Source: Eublepharis macularius | Taxonomy: Eukaryota > Chordata > Lepidosauria > Squamata > Eublepharidae | Assembly: GCF_028583425.1 (NCBI RefSeq) | Contig: NC_072795.1 | Coordinates: 10,191,001-10,255,000, forward strand | DNA: 64,000 nucleotides | Direction of reading: 5' to 3' | In this document: positions 49,078 to 60,967 of the stretch, one piece after another | Layout: each line of letters starts with the position of its first letter | Position numbering within the stretch: position 1 is the first letter of the stretch | Position numbers and translations under genes: made by a program | Notes under the pieces: model-generated | The model's database searches: none | What the model was told of the DNA's origin: nothing | The model's input: the letters and a program-made list of their open reading frames with translations, nothing else

Positions 49078-49195
49078 TTGTCGAAGGCTTTCACGGCTAC
49101 ACCTCTGAAGATGCCAGCCACAGCTGCTGGCGAAACATCAGGAACTACAATGCAAAGACCATGGCAATACAGCCCGGAAAACCCACAACAGCCAA
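49078..49195 (+). mobile_element. Retroelement end, kin of 34993-35278
   Basis: TATTGTCGAAGGCTTTCACG, ACACCTCTGAAGATGCCAGC and GAAACATCAGGAACTACAAT blocks, ending in CAGCCCGGAAAACCCACAAC. Single, forward, slightly shortened copy. Confidence 0.6.
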
Positions 49196-49358
49196 CTCCA
49201 TCAACTCTTTTCCAAATGGTCTAATAAAATGAAATGATCAATGGTTTGAGAGCCTCAGATTGGTCAGGAAGGAACAACACAGATACCTTTCCCTTCTCCA
49301 TCTTTAAATGGAGATAATCCACCAGAGCAACCAAAGGTCTCCTCAAGCGAGACCTAGA

Positions 49359-49506
49359 GTGATTCCACACACGTTGGATAATGCATTTCTAATCCTCTTT
49401 ATAGATCATTTGAAATGGATTTTTTCGTGTGCGGAACAAAAAACCCACCTCAAATGATTGATCAAGTGCATTGAAAGTGCATTATCCAATGTGTAAGGAA
49501 TCAGCA
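49359..49506. mobile_element. Palindromic MITE, kin of 7195-7343
   Basis: 148 bp with inverted ends GTGATTCCACACACGTTGGA and TCCAATGTGTAAGGAATCAG. Flanked by CTAGA (49354-49358, 49507-49511), a possible 5-bp target repeat. Confidence 0.75.
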
Positions 49507-49511
49507 CTAGA

Positions 49512-50935
49512 GACAGATTAAAAACAGGTCAAGAGCAGATGCGTCGTTCACATATTCCTGAACTTCACGTGTCACCAGCCACCACCCGCTCAATCACCTT
49601 GCTGCCAAAAGTTTTTCAAAAATTCCCTTCCAACCGCAATCCTGGCAGGAGGAATCATCAACTTCTTCTGTTCGCATCTGTCAGGCAGAGCAATCTGAGA
49701 CTACCCTAGAATTTGTCAGGAGGATGTTTATATGCTCTTACCTGCCATCCACGATGAACCAAACGAGAAACTTTATCATCAGCAAAGTAACATGCAAAAA
49801 CGTTACACTGTTCTACTGAATTATCTTTATTCTGCATCCAGGGGTCAGGTTAAGGTGTAAGCAAACACCAAACCACCTTGAAAAGTTGGACTAGATCAGC
49901 TGCTGCAATGAGACAAAATGAGCCTTCAAATATCTGTGAGTAATAGGTTGTTTTCTATTTGACTTCCATCATGAACTTTAATGAGTTCTTCTACATGGGA
50001 AGAGTGGAGAACAAACTGTTCTAACAATTTGATGTTCCACGCCAACACAAGAGCATGAATGGAGTTACCACTTGTTATTTTCCCCACCAAAAGCCGTGCT
50101 TCAGAGCTCTTCCAGATCCTCAGGCCTTGTGCATACAGGAACACAAAGAGAGTACATGTTTGATATCAAACCAGAGAATCAAGAACAGTCTGTATACAAA
50201 AAGGAGTAGCCTGTTCTCCATGAGAACTCTGGCACACATTAACCAACACCCATTTCTGTGAACTTCCAGTCTCCCTTGTAATCAGGCTAGATTAATAACT
50301 ACTGTTTGCTGGACAATAACCTGCAAATCCAACCCAGGACGAAAGGATTTCTTCAGGACTGGCCGAGTAAGATCTGTCTTCTCCCTTCTACTCTTTAAAT
50401 CTACCTGTTTTGTCCCACCTTTCCTCTCTTGTCCTTAGGACTTTCTACAGTACCTTTGGCCGACTAGCCTTCCCATTCTTCAGATCCTCACAGTCCCCCC
50501 ACTCCCCTTTGCCTAGCATTACTCTCCTGTGCTGCTAAGTGAGCCTATGATGTACATCACTTTTTAAAACCTGGTACAAAGATCTGAAGACTATGAAAGG
50601 TTAATCCCTCACAGACACAAAGAGCTTTGAGTGACAGGCATCAGATTGGGAAGCATGAGCTTGAAAGAGGCTGGTCTGTTTTCAGCACTAGCTAAGAGAA
50701 ATCGAGTGTGAATGGGAAATGGAGTCCTAATGGAGAGCAGTTTATTACCGACATGAGAACTGGGGAGATGTTGGCAGGAAGTCTGGGGACTAAGTGCAGG
50801 CTCCCATTCAGGCCACAGAAAGGGGACAGATCTTCTAAGAAGAGGAGGCTTTCCCTACCCAGTTAAAAAGGGAGATAGCTCTGTAGAGTAGAGAGATCCC
50901 GGGTATGGTTGGAAACTGCCTTTGGACACCTTGGG
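49512..50935. other. Intergenic stretch, nothing recognised
   Basis: 1.4 kb without recognisable gene, SINE or LINE. Confidence 0.4.
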
Positions 50936-52395
50936 GTTTTTTTTTAAACCTTTATTGTTGTTCTTTAAAAGTCCCTATTACAGAGATTGCAATAGAGAAT
51001 TCGATTTACAGTAATAATAATTCAGTATAGGAATCAAATGTAACAGTGTACAAGAAGAGATTAAAACTGAATATAGAATATATTAGATTGACATCAAAAT
51101 AGTTTAGCTTACCATTCACATGTAAAATTCCAACATATTTCAAAAGGACGTGAGCACCTAGGGGACAAAGGAGGGTGGTAGAATACCATGTTTATTGAGG
51201 TAAGTCAGCAGCGGAAACCAGGTTTGTGTGAATTTGTCTTGGGAATCTTCAGTATCAGATTGTTTTAGACAATGTGATATTTTCTTGTAAATGAAAAACT
51301 CCCATAGTTTTTTATACCATGCTTGAATGGTGGGAGAGCGGTTGTCTTTCCATTTGGCTGCAATAGCCATTTTTGCTGCTCCTAGTAGAATGGCTATAAG
51401 TTCTCTCCTTGATAACAAACCTGTTTTTCCAGACATTTAACAGCAATGATTCTGGTGAATTTGGTATGGAACGCCCAATTATTTCATGGATATTTTTTAT
51501 GAGGTGCTCCCAAAATGTGTTCACTTTTCGGCAAGCCCACCAGCAATGAGCATAAGTGCCAGGATTCCTACAATTCTTCCAGCATAAGGGAGATCTGGAG
51601 CTATCCATATAGTGTAATTTTTGGGGAGAGAGATACTGTCAGGTCTTGCCAGGTGCTTCTCCCAAACACCTCACTGCATCACTCCAGTGTATGAGTTAAA
51701 AATGTTTATTTAGAGTAAACACCAGTTTCAAGTTACTGTAACAAGGGAATTGACTGGAATGCCTAAAGGTGGGAAGGTCAGATCAGTTATAGGTCAATGT
51801 CTCCTCCCTCTCCCAGTAGAAAGAAAAGGCAGTTAGTAGTTTTGGCACACATCGCCTGGGAAGAAGGGAGGGGGGAGAAGATGGGCTCAGTTCAGTCTCT
51901 GTAGTAACTCCAAGGTCACCTTTTCAGGCTCCGGCAGGAACTCATAACCAAAACATCTTGCCTAGAAGATAAGCAGTTAGTAACATGTCTACACAACTTT
52001 GGCTCTACTCTGCCTGTACGCAGAGGCTCTGAAGTAATATATACTTCCAAAATGCATATGATGCATGAAGCATGGCAGATGCGCTGACAGCCTATCTGAC
52101 AGATAACAGTTCGTCAAGATTTTGAATGCTTGCAATTGAATAAGGAAGGCTCTCGTTGAAAATTATTTCCAGATGTGATTCCAATGTTCCTCTGTCAAAT
52201 CTATTGAACACATAGTCTGCCAGGTCTTTTGATATTTTGGAGCCTTGACTGCCTCCTCTCCAAGCAAGATTTTATATATATAATTCAGAGTAAACTTCTC
52301 GTAGCACCCTCATTTGTATTGAGTATTTTTTCAAAGTCAGTTTTAGGTCTCTTAATGCTTTCTGTATATTTAGGTCTCTCATTAAATGTTGTAAC
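50936..52395 (-). mobile_element. L1-type LINE, C-terminal ORF2 and 3' end, minus strand
   Basis: Opens with a poly-T run (reversed poly-A) at 50936-50946. Minus-strand reading gives CWKNCRNPGTYAHCWWACRK, the cysteine-rich zinc-knuckle-like end of L1 ORF2, and AAKMAIAAKWKDNRSPTIQA. The LINE is split by a solo LTR (51637-52101) and by the hAT at 52396, and resumes at 58187-58250. Confidence 0.75.
51637..52101 (-). mobile_element. Solo LTR within the L1
   Basis: 465 bp with TGTCAGGTCTTGCC at one end and GCCTATCTGACA at the other, so TG...CA with inverted TGTCAG/CTGACA tips. Flanks GATAC (51632-51636) and GATAA (52102-52106) are near-identical 5-bp repeats. A TTTATTTAGA tract suggests the polyadenylation site reads on the minus strand. 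The family is not known. Confidence 0.65.
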
Positions 52396-53462
52396 TAGGG
52401 GTGTGCATTTCGGTAATCAGGTTACCGAAAAAACCCAAAACAAACCTGTTTTGGTTTGTTTCGGTATTACTGAAACATTTCATGATTATCGAAACATTTC
52501 GGTAATACTGAAACAGTGATTACCGAAATGTTTTGGTATGTTTCTGTAATCATTTCAGTAACCGCGACCGAGAATCGCTCTTTTTTTTTTTTTGCTAGGC
52601 GTTTGCGTTTGCAAGCTTCTAGCAAAATCCTGCTGGAAGCTACAGCTTCCTGCAGGCTCTTAGAAGAGGGGAGGGGGGGAGAAGGAGTGAGTGACTCACT
52701 CCTTCTTTCACCCCTCACCCGTCTTGCAAAGAAGGGAATCCTCTTTGCTTTGCAAATGCAAGGTGCATTGCTAGCATTGCACTTTGCATTTGCAAAGCAA
52801 TGAGCAAGCAGAGATTCCCGCCAAAATTACCAGGTAGGGGAGGGGGAGCAGGAAGGAGGGAAACTGTAGGAGTGTGGGGAGGGGGGGGTAAGGCGAGGGA
52901 GGGGGGACTTAGGAGTCACCAATCCCACTGCTGCATCCTTCTTCCAGCCAATAGATTCAAATCTTTGGCAAAAGCTGTACCAGGGGATTTAAATTTGTGG
53001 CAGGGACTGGATCAACCTCTGTTGCTGCTGACTGAGAGAGGAGAGAGACTGCCTTTGTGGACTTCTTCTGGACTGCACCTGGTGGACATCTGCCTGGACT
53101 TCTGACTGTGGAGGATCAACTGTGCTGGACATCAGGAGAGGAAGACTGGTAGGAATCTTTTTTTTAAAAAAATTTAAATGTATTGATGCTGGGCCAATTT
53201 GCTGGCCTCTGCTGGCCTCTTTAGTTCAGTCTTTATTTCTTATGGCTTGGCCTGGGGGACATTTTCAGGTTGAGCAAGAAGATAATGTTTGGGGGTGGGG
53301 GTGGGGGTTCAACACTGCTTGTGCTTGCTTGATTTAATGTTTCCTGCCTTTAAAACATGTGGCCTGCCTCTGGCCTCTGCTTCCTTGGGCCTGCAGGCCC
53401 GCTCTGCAGGGAGGGCTTTTGTTTTTCCCATGGCTGGGCCTACAATTTATGCTTGAGAAACA

Positions 53463-53656
53463 GGGCCAATTCCAGATGGCTAACGTTCACGCAGAACGTC
53501 GCGCCTCGTTGCGGGGAAAATGCAAAATATCGCGTTTCCTTGCGCGAGTTTTGTGCGTCGTCTCGCAAAACTCGTGCGAGGAAACGCAATATTTCGCATT
53601 TTTCCCGCAACGAGGCACGACGTTCTGCGTGAACGTTAGCCATCTGGAATCGGCCC
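53463..53656. mobile_element. CpG-rich palindromic MITE, copy 2
   Basis: 194 bp, nearly perfect hairpin from GGGCCAATTCCAGATGGC inward, passing AACGTTCACGCAGAACGTCG and AAAATGCAAAATATCGCG. CAG borders the inner GGCC on both sides. It shares its plan and its CAAAATATC-TTGCGCGAGT core with 35861-36052. It sits in a unit of the tandem array. Confidence 0.85.
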
Positions 53657-53685
53657 AGGTTTGTTTGCTTCATTTAATGTTTCCT

Positions 53686-54955
53686 GCTTTTTTTAAAAAA
53701 AAAATTATTGGTGAGTTTAAATTTTCAAATTTGATACCTACATTCCCTTCATATCTAATTAGTTCTATTCCCCTCCCTTTCCTCCTCCCTCCCTATTGAC
53801 TTCCAACAGCTTTCCAACCCTTACCCCCTTTTGTTGCTTAATTCTATTTCACTTATATTTTTCTGCAACACATAGATCATAATATCTCTTACTCTAAGCA
53901 TATTCTAATTCTTTTATACAAGTACTCTGCCAAATATACTATCAATATAATATTTGCTGTATACTATGCCATACAATATAACATAGCATTCCTTGTGATA
54001 TAACATAACATATATTTATCTGCAACACATAGATCATAATATCTCTTACTCTAAGCATGTTCTAGTTCTTTTATGCATATTCTCTATCAAATATACTATC
54101 AATATAGTATTTGTTATGTACTATTCCATACAATATAGCATAGCATGCATTATATTATAACATCCCAATATAGTATACAGTGTGGTATATTAATATATAT
54201 AGTGTATAGTATAAATTTTCTAATGTATCCATTTTACTTTTCCTTTGTTAAACTATATATTCTAAATCAAATTTTCTTAATCATAATATTAGCTTAGATT
54301 GTTATAATTAAATTTCCCCCTTAATGGTAAAGTCACTTCTCTCCTCCATTTACAACACCGCCCTTTAGAAATTCTCAAACTGCCACAGTTCTCCTTTCAC
54401 ATCCCATTTTTTCTCTAAATATTGTTTCAGTTTCCCCCAATATATTGTCCTAGGTCAAGATCTTTAAGCTTCCTTGTCATTTTGTCCATTTCTGCCATGT
54501 ACAGCAATTTGTAAATCCAGTCTTCTATGGTTGGTATTTCTTGTACTTTCCACTTCTGCGCATACAAAAGTCTTGCCACTGTAGTCATGTAAAATAGCAA
54601 TGTTCTATACTGCATTGGAACAGCTTCCATCCCCAAGTTCAGTAGCAACAATTCTGGGTTCTTATTTATTTGAATTTGTAAAATCTCATTAATTGCTTCA
54701 ATTATATCTCCCCAATATTGCTTAGCTACTTCACAAGTCCACCACATATGATACAGTGATCCTTCATGTTTTTTGTATTTCCAGCATTTGTCTGACATAT
54801 TCGTATTCCCTAGCACAATTTTCTTTGGTGTTAAGTACCATCTGTAGATCATTTTGTATACATTCTCTTTAATATTCGTACAAGTTGAAATCTTCAGTGT
54901 ATTTTCCCACAGGTATTCCCATGCCTCCATTGTTATTTCTTTATGAAAATTCATT
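53686..54955 (-). mobile_element. L1-type LINE 3' end inside the tandem array, minus strand
   Basis: Minus-strand open frame 54954-54427 (about 175 codons) reads VYKMIYRWYLTPKKI, then CWKYKKHEGSLYHMWWTC (the Cys-His end motif of L1 ORF2) and LLYAQKWKVQEIPTIEDWI. 54426-53686 is the 3' UTR and ends in A-rich sequence (T/A run at 53686-53704). It is 5'-truncated. Its frame is long and open, so it is fairly young. Confidence 0.85.
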
Positions 54956-56618
54956 GGCCCTGCAGGCCTCCTCTGCAGGGTGGGCTTTTGTGTTTCCTGT
55001 GGCTGGGCCTACCATTTCTGCTTGAGAAACAGGTTTGTTTGCTTGATTTAATGTTTCCTGCCTTTAAAACCTGTGGGCCTGGCTCTGGCCTGTGCTTTCT
55101 TGGCCCTGCAGGCCTACTCTGCAAGGGGGGGCTTTTGTTTTTCCCATGGCTGGGCCTACTATCTATGCTTGAGAAACAGGAGTTTAATTTAATGTTGATT
55201 TAATGTTTCCTGTGTTTAAAACCTGTGGCCTGCCTCTGGCCTCTGCTTCTTTGGGCCTGCAGGCCTACTCTGCAAGGTGGGCTTTTGTGTTTCCCATGGC
55301 TGGGCCTACCATCTATGCTTGAGAAACAGGTTTGTTTGCTTCATTTAATGTTTCCTGCCTTTAAAACGTGTGGCCTGCCTCTGGCCTCTGCTTCCTTTGG
55401 CCTGCAGGCCTCCTCTGCAGGGTGGGCTTTTGTGTTTCCCGTGGCTTGTCCTACCATTTATGCTTGAGAAACAGGAGTATGGCCTTGATTTAATGTTTCC
55501 TGCCTTTAAAACCTGTGGCCTGGCTCTGGCCTCTGCTTCCTTGGGCCTGCAGGCCTACTCTGCAAGGTGGGCTTTTATTTTTCCCATGGCTTGTCCTACC
55601 ATTTATGCTTGAGAAACAGGAGTTTAATTTAATGTTGATTTAATGTTTCCTGTGTTTAAAACCTGTGGCCTGCCTCTGGCCTCTGCTTCTTTGGGCCTGT
55701 AGGCCTACTCTGCAAGGTGGGCTTTTGTTTTTCCCATGGCTGGGCCTACCATCTATGCTTGAGAAACAGGTTTGTTTGCTTCATTTAATGTTTCCTGCCT
55801 TTAAAACGTGTGGGCCTGGCTCTGGCCTGTGCTTCATTGGCCCTGCAGGCCTCCTCTGCAGGGTGGGCTTTTGTGTTTCCCGTGGCTGGGCCTACCATTT
55901 CTGCTTGAGAAACAGGTTTGTTTGCTTGATTTAATGTTTCCTGCCTTTTAAATGTGTGGCCTGGCTCCGCACAGTGGGTTTGTCCCTGTGGGCCTGGCTA
56001 GGCCGAATCCAGTTCAGGCTCACTCTGCACTGCAGGGTAGGCCTCACTTTTTGGGGGGCTTGGATTAATGCTCCCTGTTTCATCTTCCGGGAAAAGCAGT
56101 GGAACGAAACTATCTGGGATTTTGTTTACTGGGGGGGGGGGCAACTGCTTGCATGTCACCTGACTTTTAACTCTCTGGCCCAGCTTCCCACAGTGGCTTT
56201 ATGCAGATCTGGGCCTTGACTTTTAGGGGTTGTGCAGCGTGTGTGACTCTGTTAATATTCCATGTTTCTTAACAGCATCGAGGAGGAGAGGAGGACCAGC
56301 TGCATGACTGCCTGAACATCACTGGACTGCAGGACTGGTGAGTGAGTCTGTGGGTTTACATTTGGGTGGGCTTAGGGGTGGGGTTTTGCTAGCTTGGGAG
56401 GGGGAGGCACATTTTCAGAACACCACATCCACACCCCACACGGACACACCACAGAAACATTTTTCCTGGTACATAGTGTCTTAGATAGGTAGGCCAGTTT
56501 GTAGGCATTCAGTGGCTAATTGCCCTCAACTTAATCGATAGGGAACCAAGCGTAGCTTGTTTAAAACAGTAAATAGGGATTCAGCAGGGCAAGCATTAGT
56601 GAGAGTTAGGGTATATTT

Positions 56619-56660
56619 GATTTTTAATTATATATATATATATATATAAATATATATATT
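56619..56660. repeat. (AT)n simple repeat
   Basis: Alternating AT of about 40 bp within the hAT element. Confidence 0.9.
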
Positions 56661-57023
56661 GGTATAGCTGTTAATAGGCTTCCTGTTAGTGCCCCCATAT
56701 AACTAGGGTTCCGCTGCCCATCTCTGGCACCCGTGGTGGAGCCAGGCCAGCCTGGGCATACTAGTGTTGTGAGTGTATAAGGCTTTCACCTGTTATTGGG
56801 GTTTAGGGCCAGCTCAATTCCGGAGGAATTCAGCTGTTTGGCAGGCTCAGGTTCCCCAACATAAATAGGGTCGCTTAAAAAGACATTTGATTGTCCATCT
56901 CCAAGTTACAGAGCCACAAGAAGAACAGATTTAGAAGCAGGTAGATAGGTCTTGAAAACAAAGTCAACCATTGTTTTCCCAAGGTTTTCTGATTAGTTAG
57001 TGTAGATTTCGTGAGGGGAAAGT

Positions 57024-57839
57024 ATGTCAGAGAGGAAAGCAGAGAGGGGCCCCGGGGGAAAGGTCAGGGAGAAATCTAGAAGGGAGGAGGGGAGGGAGAG
57101 GGGGACTGCTGCGGAAACCCCCCCATCTGAGCGGAGGAGGCCCCCCTGCGCTGCTGCCGTTCACCAGCCTGGCTTCTGGTGACAGGAAGAGGGTTTGCAA
57201 GGCTCTCTTTACTGAGGCAGCTGCTGGGGGCCAACCCAGGTGTGTGAGGCAGGGGCTGGCACTGGGCAGGGGCCTGCTGCTGAGGCTCCTCCTCCTCCAG
57301 TGGTTGAGACCCAGCTGCTGGAGGAGGGGCAGCATGTGGTGTTTCCTGGGATAAGCGTGGAGCACATGACTTTGCCTGTGCTCCCGCTCACCCCAGGAAC
57401 CCAGAGGATGTTGGAGGAACTGCCCATGAGACCCCCCCTGGGGCGGTCCACCCCAGTTTCCTCTGAGGCCAGCGGCAGGCCTCTTGCGGCTGTGCAGGAG
57501 GAGAGGGTGCAGGAGAAAGAGGCAGAGACTGTGGTGGAAGAGCCCACATCTCTGCCCCTTCAGCCTCGTCCATCCCCACCTGCCCGGCCGAGAGTGGGAC
57601 ATGGTGTGTCTGGCCAGAGGACCTCACAGGAGTTGTCTCAGGGTGGGCCCGTGAGCGCTTCTCCTGTGAAGCGTGGGCAGCCCTTCACCTCCGAACTCTG
57701 GAAGCACTTCCAGACAACAGAGGATCCCCGAGCAGCCCAGTGCCTGCATTGTGGGCAGCGCGTCAGCCGTGGCAAAGATGTGAACCATCTCGCCACGTCT
57801 GGGATTAGCAGCAGCAAGCTAAAGCCTTTCCCTTTTTAG
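57024..57839 (+). pseudogene. hAT transposase 5' coding remnant with BED zinc finger
   Basis: Two pieces lie in one frame. An ATG at 57024 starts MSERKAERGPGGKVREKSRR and is stopped at 57180 and again at 57213. The frame is then open from 57216 to 57839. Its end encodes SELWKHFQTTEDPRAAQCLH followed by CGQRVSRGKDVNHLATSG, the start of a BED-type zinc finger (aromatic WKHF, C-x2-C and a first His) as found at the N-terminus of hAT transposases. The finger is cut after that His, and the frame then runs into the AGCAGCAGCAAGCTAAA block that the 29792 MITE also carries. No dimerisation or DDE-type catalytic part remains. Confidence 0.7.
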
Positions 57840-58186
57840 GCGAGGATAGGGGACCTGGTTTGGGGGGCCATAACATGGCCCCCCAAAGTCCAATCTGTCT
57901 GAAACTTGGGGGGTTGTTAGAGGGGAGTTAGAGAAAGGTCCCCACCAATTTTGGCTTGATTCAGTGGAGAAATGCCTCCCCCAGGCTTCCGGGAAGCCTG
58001 TGGAGGCTTTTTCCCATTGAAATACATTACCGAAACAAGCCAAAATACCGAAACGATTACCGAATCGCGAATACTGAAACAGCTTGCCGTTTCGGTATTA
58101 GTGATTACCGAAACAGATTCTCATTTTGGTAATAACCGAAATGAGAATACCGAAACGGTGTGCCTTTGCACACCCCTAGTTGTAAC

Positions 58187-58264
58187 TGGAGATAGCTGTA
58201 CCATGGTATTTTCATATGTAAAGATGGTTTTAGATCCGCCTTTCCTCTGAGAGTACCTTTGTGA
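58187..58264 (-). mobile_element. Continuation of the L1 split by the hAT
   Basis: Minus-strand reading gives LRGKADLKPSLHMKIPWYSY-LQLQ, close to L1 ORF2 text that would lie upstream of the 52395 break. It supports one L1 interrupted by the 5.8-kb insertion. Confidence 0.5.
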
Positions 58265-60420
58265 GTAATGTCACAAAGGGGAGGGCAATTTGGGAAAAAA
58301 TTTCCCAAATAAGTGGAGGGCAATTTGGGCAAAGTTCTTTATGAAGGGTCTGTAAAAGTTAGCAAACCCTAAAAACTATTGCAATTGTCTCCTTGTTTGG
58401 AGGGCCTCACACCCCACTACAGCTTGGATTTTTGCTGGGTCCATTTTCTGTCCTTGGTGAGAGACTATGTACCCCCCCAAACTCCAGCTCTTCTTTATGA
58501 AATTCACATTTAGGTAATTTCACTGGCAGTTTATGTTTCTTTAGAGCAGTCAGTACCTTTCTGACCAGTTCCACATGTGATTCTTTATCAGCAGAATAAA
58601 TAAACACATCGTCTAGTTAAACAACTAAACCTTTGTACAGGTATTCATGCAGCACCTCATTGATTAGGTTCATAAATACAGCTGGCACCCCCTGTAGCCC
58701 AAAAGGAATAACGCGATATTCAAATTGGCCAAGGGGGGTATTAAATGCGGTTTTCCATTTGTCCCCCTCTCTTATCCTCACTCAGAAATAAGCATCTTTT
58801 AAGTCCAGTTTTGAAAAGATTTTACCTTGCACCACTACGCTGTGCAAATCTCTGATTAAGGGAATGGGGTATGAATTTGACATCGATGCAGCATTTATCC
58901 CTCGGTAATCAGTACACAGCCTTAGCCCCCCCATCTTTCTTTTTCCAGAACAACACAGGTGCCACATGGGCAGATCTAGTGGGGGGGATGAATCCCTGCC
59001 CCAAATTTTTATCAATGAACTTTCTAAGTTCTTTTCTCTCAGCTGGGCTCATTGAATACAATTTACCTTTAGGCAACTTCTCACAGCACACGCTATTTCC
59101 TCTCATGTTGGGTGCATCCCATCTTCCTCAATTTGTGGCATCTGGCCCCCGATGGGGTTTCTTGGCCTGGCCGCTCCCTCCAAGACGCTTGATTCCAGTG
59201 GTCCCGTCTCGTCCTCAATGGAGTAATCCACCAAAGCATATCTGTCATCAGGAGTTAATCCACAGTACCCCTGATTTTGTACATCCAGCAACACTGATTG
59301 TGTAGCTTTATCCTGCAGCTCAGGTAGCTATGGCATCTGGACCCAATCCTGGTTTGTTGGCCCGGCCACAGCCCCCAGCTCACAGGTATCCAAAGGCTCT
59401 GTTTCTGGAGTGACAGTGTTACCACGGTATTCCATGGCATTTCCAGGGGGTAATCCAGGGTCCCCCAATATTTGTAATTCCTCCAAAGTCTCTCACTGGA
59501 AGCAGGACCCTTCAGTCCCCTCCATTCTCTGTGGCTCAAGCTCCATCCTGCATGGTTCGCTGAAGTGGCAGTCATCCCTGCCATCAGCCCTCCAACATAA
59601 GTTTCTAGTTCAAGGGAGTGCCGAAAATATATCGTTCCATGGTGTTGCCTCCCTTCCTCTGCTGTTGTGGATCTGCCAGGGTTCCACTCATGTGTGGTTG
59701 GCAGATTTCATTGATAGTAGGTAGACCCGGCTTTGGGGATTGCTCCTAGTTCATGATACATCGGGAGGGCTCCATGGCAGAAACATTATGATCCATTAAA
59801 TAGTCCAAATGAGTATGGGTTGCAGGTACCAGCTCCCTGGAAGGCCCTTCCAGGATTGTACCTGGTCCCAGTTGATTTGAGGGATCCTTTGGCGCTGTTA
59901 GCCCAAGATCTGGCTCTGAGAATGTGAAGATGGTAGCCATTATTCCAGGGTTGCAGGATTCTTGTTAAAATGCCAGGATATGGATGACATGATACAGCAG
60001 ACAGATCTCTGGGCCATGGCATCAAGACACAAGTTCTTGGTCAAAATGGCTTTTATTCAGAAATCAAATCATTTCCATATACAGGTCCGTAGGACTACTT
60101 AGAAGCAAGATAGAAGTCTAAGCAGCATGAAAAGTTGACAGGAATGACAACATGTGAGAGAACCTTCTCTTTTCACAAACAAAACTTTGGCGCTCTCTTT
60201 GTGTGAGAACATTTTACATATTTGTGATATCACTTTGAGTTACTAGGAAGCAAGACACAGCACTGTCTGGGAATGAGCACAAGGTCATAAACGCTGGAAG
60301 CTGTTACAGTCCAATAGATAAACATCTGTGAAAGCCCGAGAAAAGCATAGTTATGACACTAGCCAGAATAGTTATAATACTAGCAAAGTGATATTGAGCT
60401 ATAACAAGGTATAACAAATG
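58265..60420 (-). mobile_element. Ty3/Gypsy retroelement fossil, 3'-truncated, minus strand
   Basis: Minus-strand order: LTR (about 60420-59985), gag-like region (from about 59940), possible protease and linker region, then reverse-transcriptase region (about 59100-58265) with recognisable Ty3/Gypsy RT text (LRLCTDYRGINA, KLDLKDAYF). The RNase H and integrase parts and the second LTR are absent. Broken, with several breaks, so old. A solo LTR of the same type lies at 13790-14240. Confidence 0.8.
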
Positions 60421-60967
60421 GGCATGGATTTGTTCACTGAAAAGGTCAATATGCACACATTGACCTCATTGCATTGTGCCTCACCTTGCAACACTGTTTT
60501 ATCATGAAGAAATAATTTGTGTTGAAGCTGAGTAAACCAGGATAGCTAAGATACTGAGCAGATTTCCATAGACACCTGAGTGTGTGAGAAGGAAAAAGCA
60601 GAAATAAAAGGGCATGCTATATAAAAAGTTATCTACATTTCATAAGCACGTAGCAATCTTTCAGAAATTTCGAAGAACAACATTGGTGTTTTACACCTGT
60701 AGGTTGTAAAACTCTGCCTCATAATTAATTAACTAGAATTAAATATATTGTTGGTTACATATGCTCCCATAATACATGCCAAGATTCCAAAACTAGTTTG
60801 CAGTGGTGCCTGCTGATGTCCTGTGCATTAAGCTCTGTATAAAAAGGACGTCAATAGAAAACTGAGATAAGTGGCAACCATCGGGAAGGAAAGAAAAGCC
60901 ACTAGAGGAAGAACATTCTGCCTATCCAGGTGACAGATACAAAGACAGAGAAATAGAAGCAAGGACA
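60421..60967 (+). promoter_or_regulatory. CYP2 copy 2 promoter and 5' UTR
   Basis: Aligns with 7470-8481 of copy 1 apart from the copy 1 solo LTR. The TATAAAAA box at 60838-60845 predicts a start near 60870. CATAATTAATTAAC (60719-60732) is closer to an HNF1 half-site than the copy 1 equivalent. The Gypsy LTR ends immediately upstream and reads away from the gene. Confidence 0.6.

Larger units (their letters stand above)
53340..55975 (+). repeat. 145-152-bp tandem array inside the hAT, interrupted
   Basis: About eight units, each containing TTTAATGTTTCCTGCCTTTA, GCCTGCCTCTGGCCTCTGCT and GCTTGAGAAACAGG. One unit lies before the L1 insertion and seven after it (TTTAATGTTTCCTG at about 55047, 55199, 55344, 55489, 55639, 55784 and 55929). 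Repeated open frames of 80-90 codons are a by-product of the unit, not a gene. Confidence 0.9.
52396..58178 (+). mobile_element. 5.8-kb hAT element with BED-finger remnant, TACCGAAAC subfamily
   Basis: Ends TAGGGGTGTGCATTTCGG and GTGCCTTTGCACACCCCTA. Perfect 8-bp duplication GTTGTAAC (52388-52395, 58179-58186). Ends are dense in TACCGAAAC words. Layout: apparent 5' untranslated exon with donor CTG-GTAGGA near 53148, a 145-bp tandem array (53340-55975, invaded by a MITE and an L1), a second short exon (about 56274-56338, acceptor TTTCTTAACAG, donor GTGAGT), then a BED-finger region cut off at 57800 and joined to a MITE-like 3' end. The catalytic domain is absent, so it could only move with outside transposase. 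Confidence 0.9.

Noticed and set aside
54943-55934. Repeated frames starting MACLWPLL
   Set aside because: Translation of the 145-bp tandem unit; the same peptide appears only because the DNA repeats.
57027-57602. 191-codon minus-strand frame
   Set aside because: Antisense shadow of the BED-finger coding remnant; no similarity of its own.
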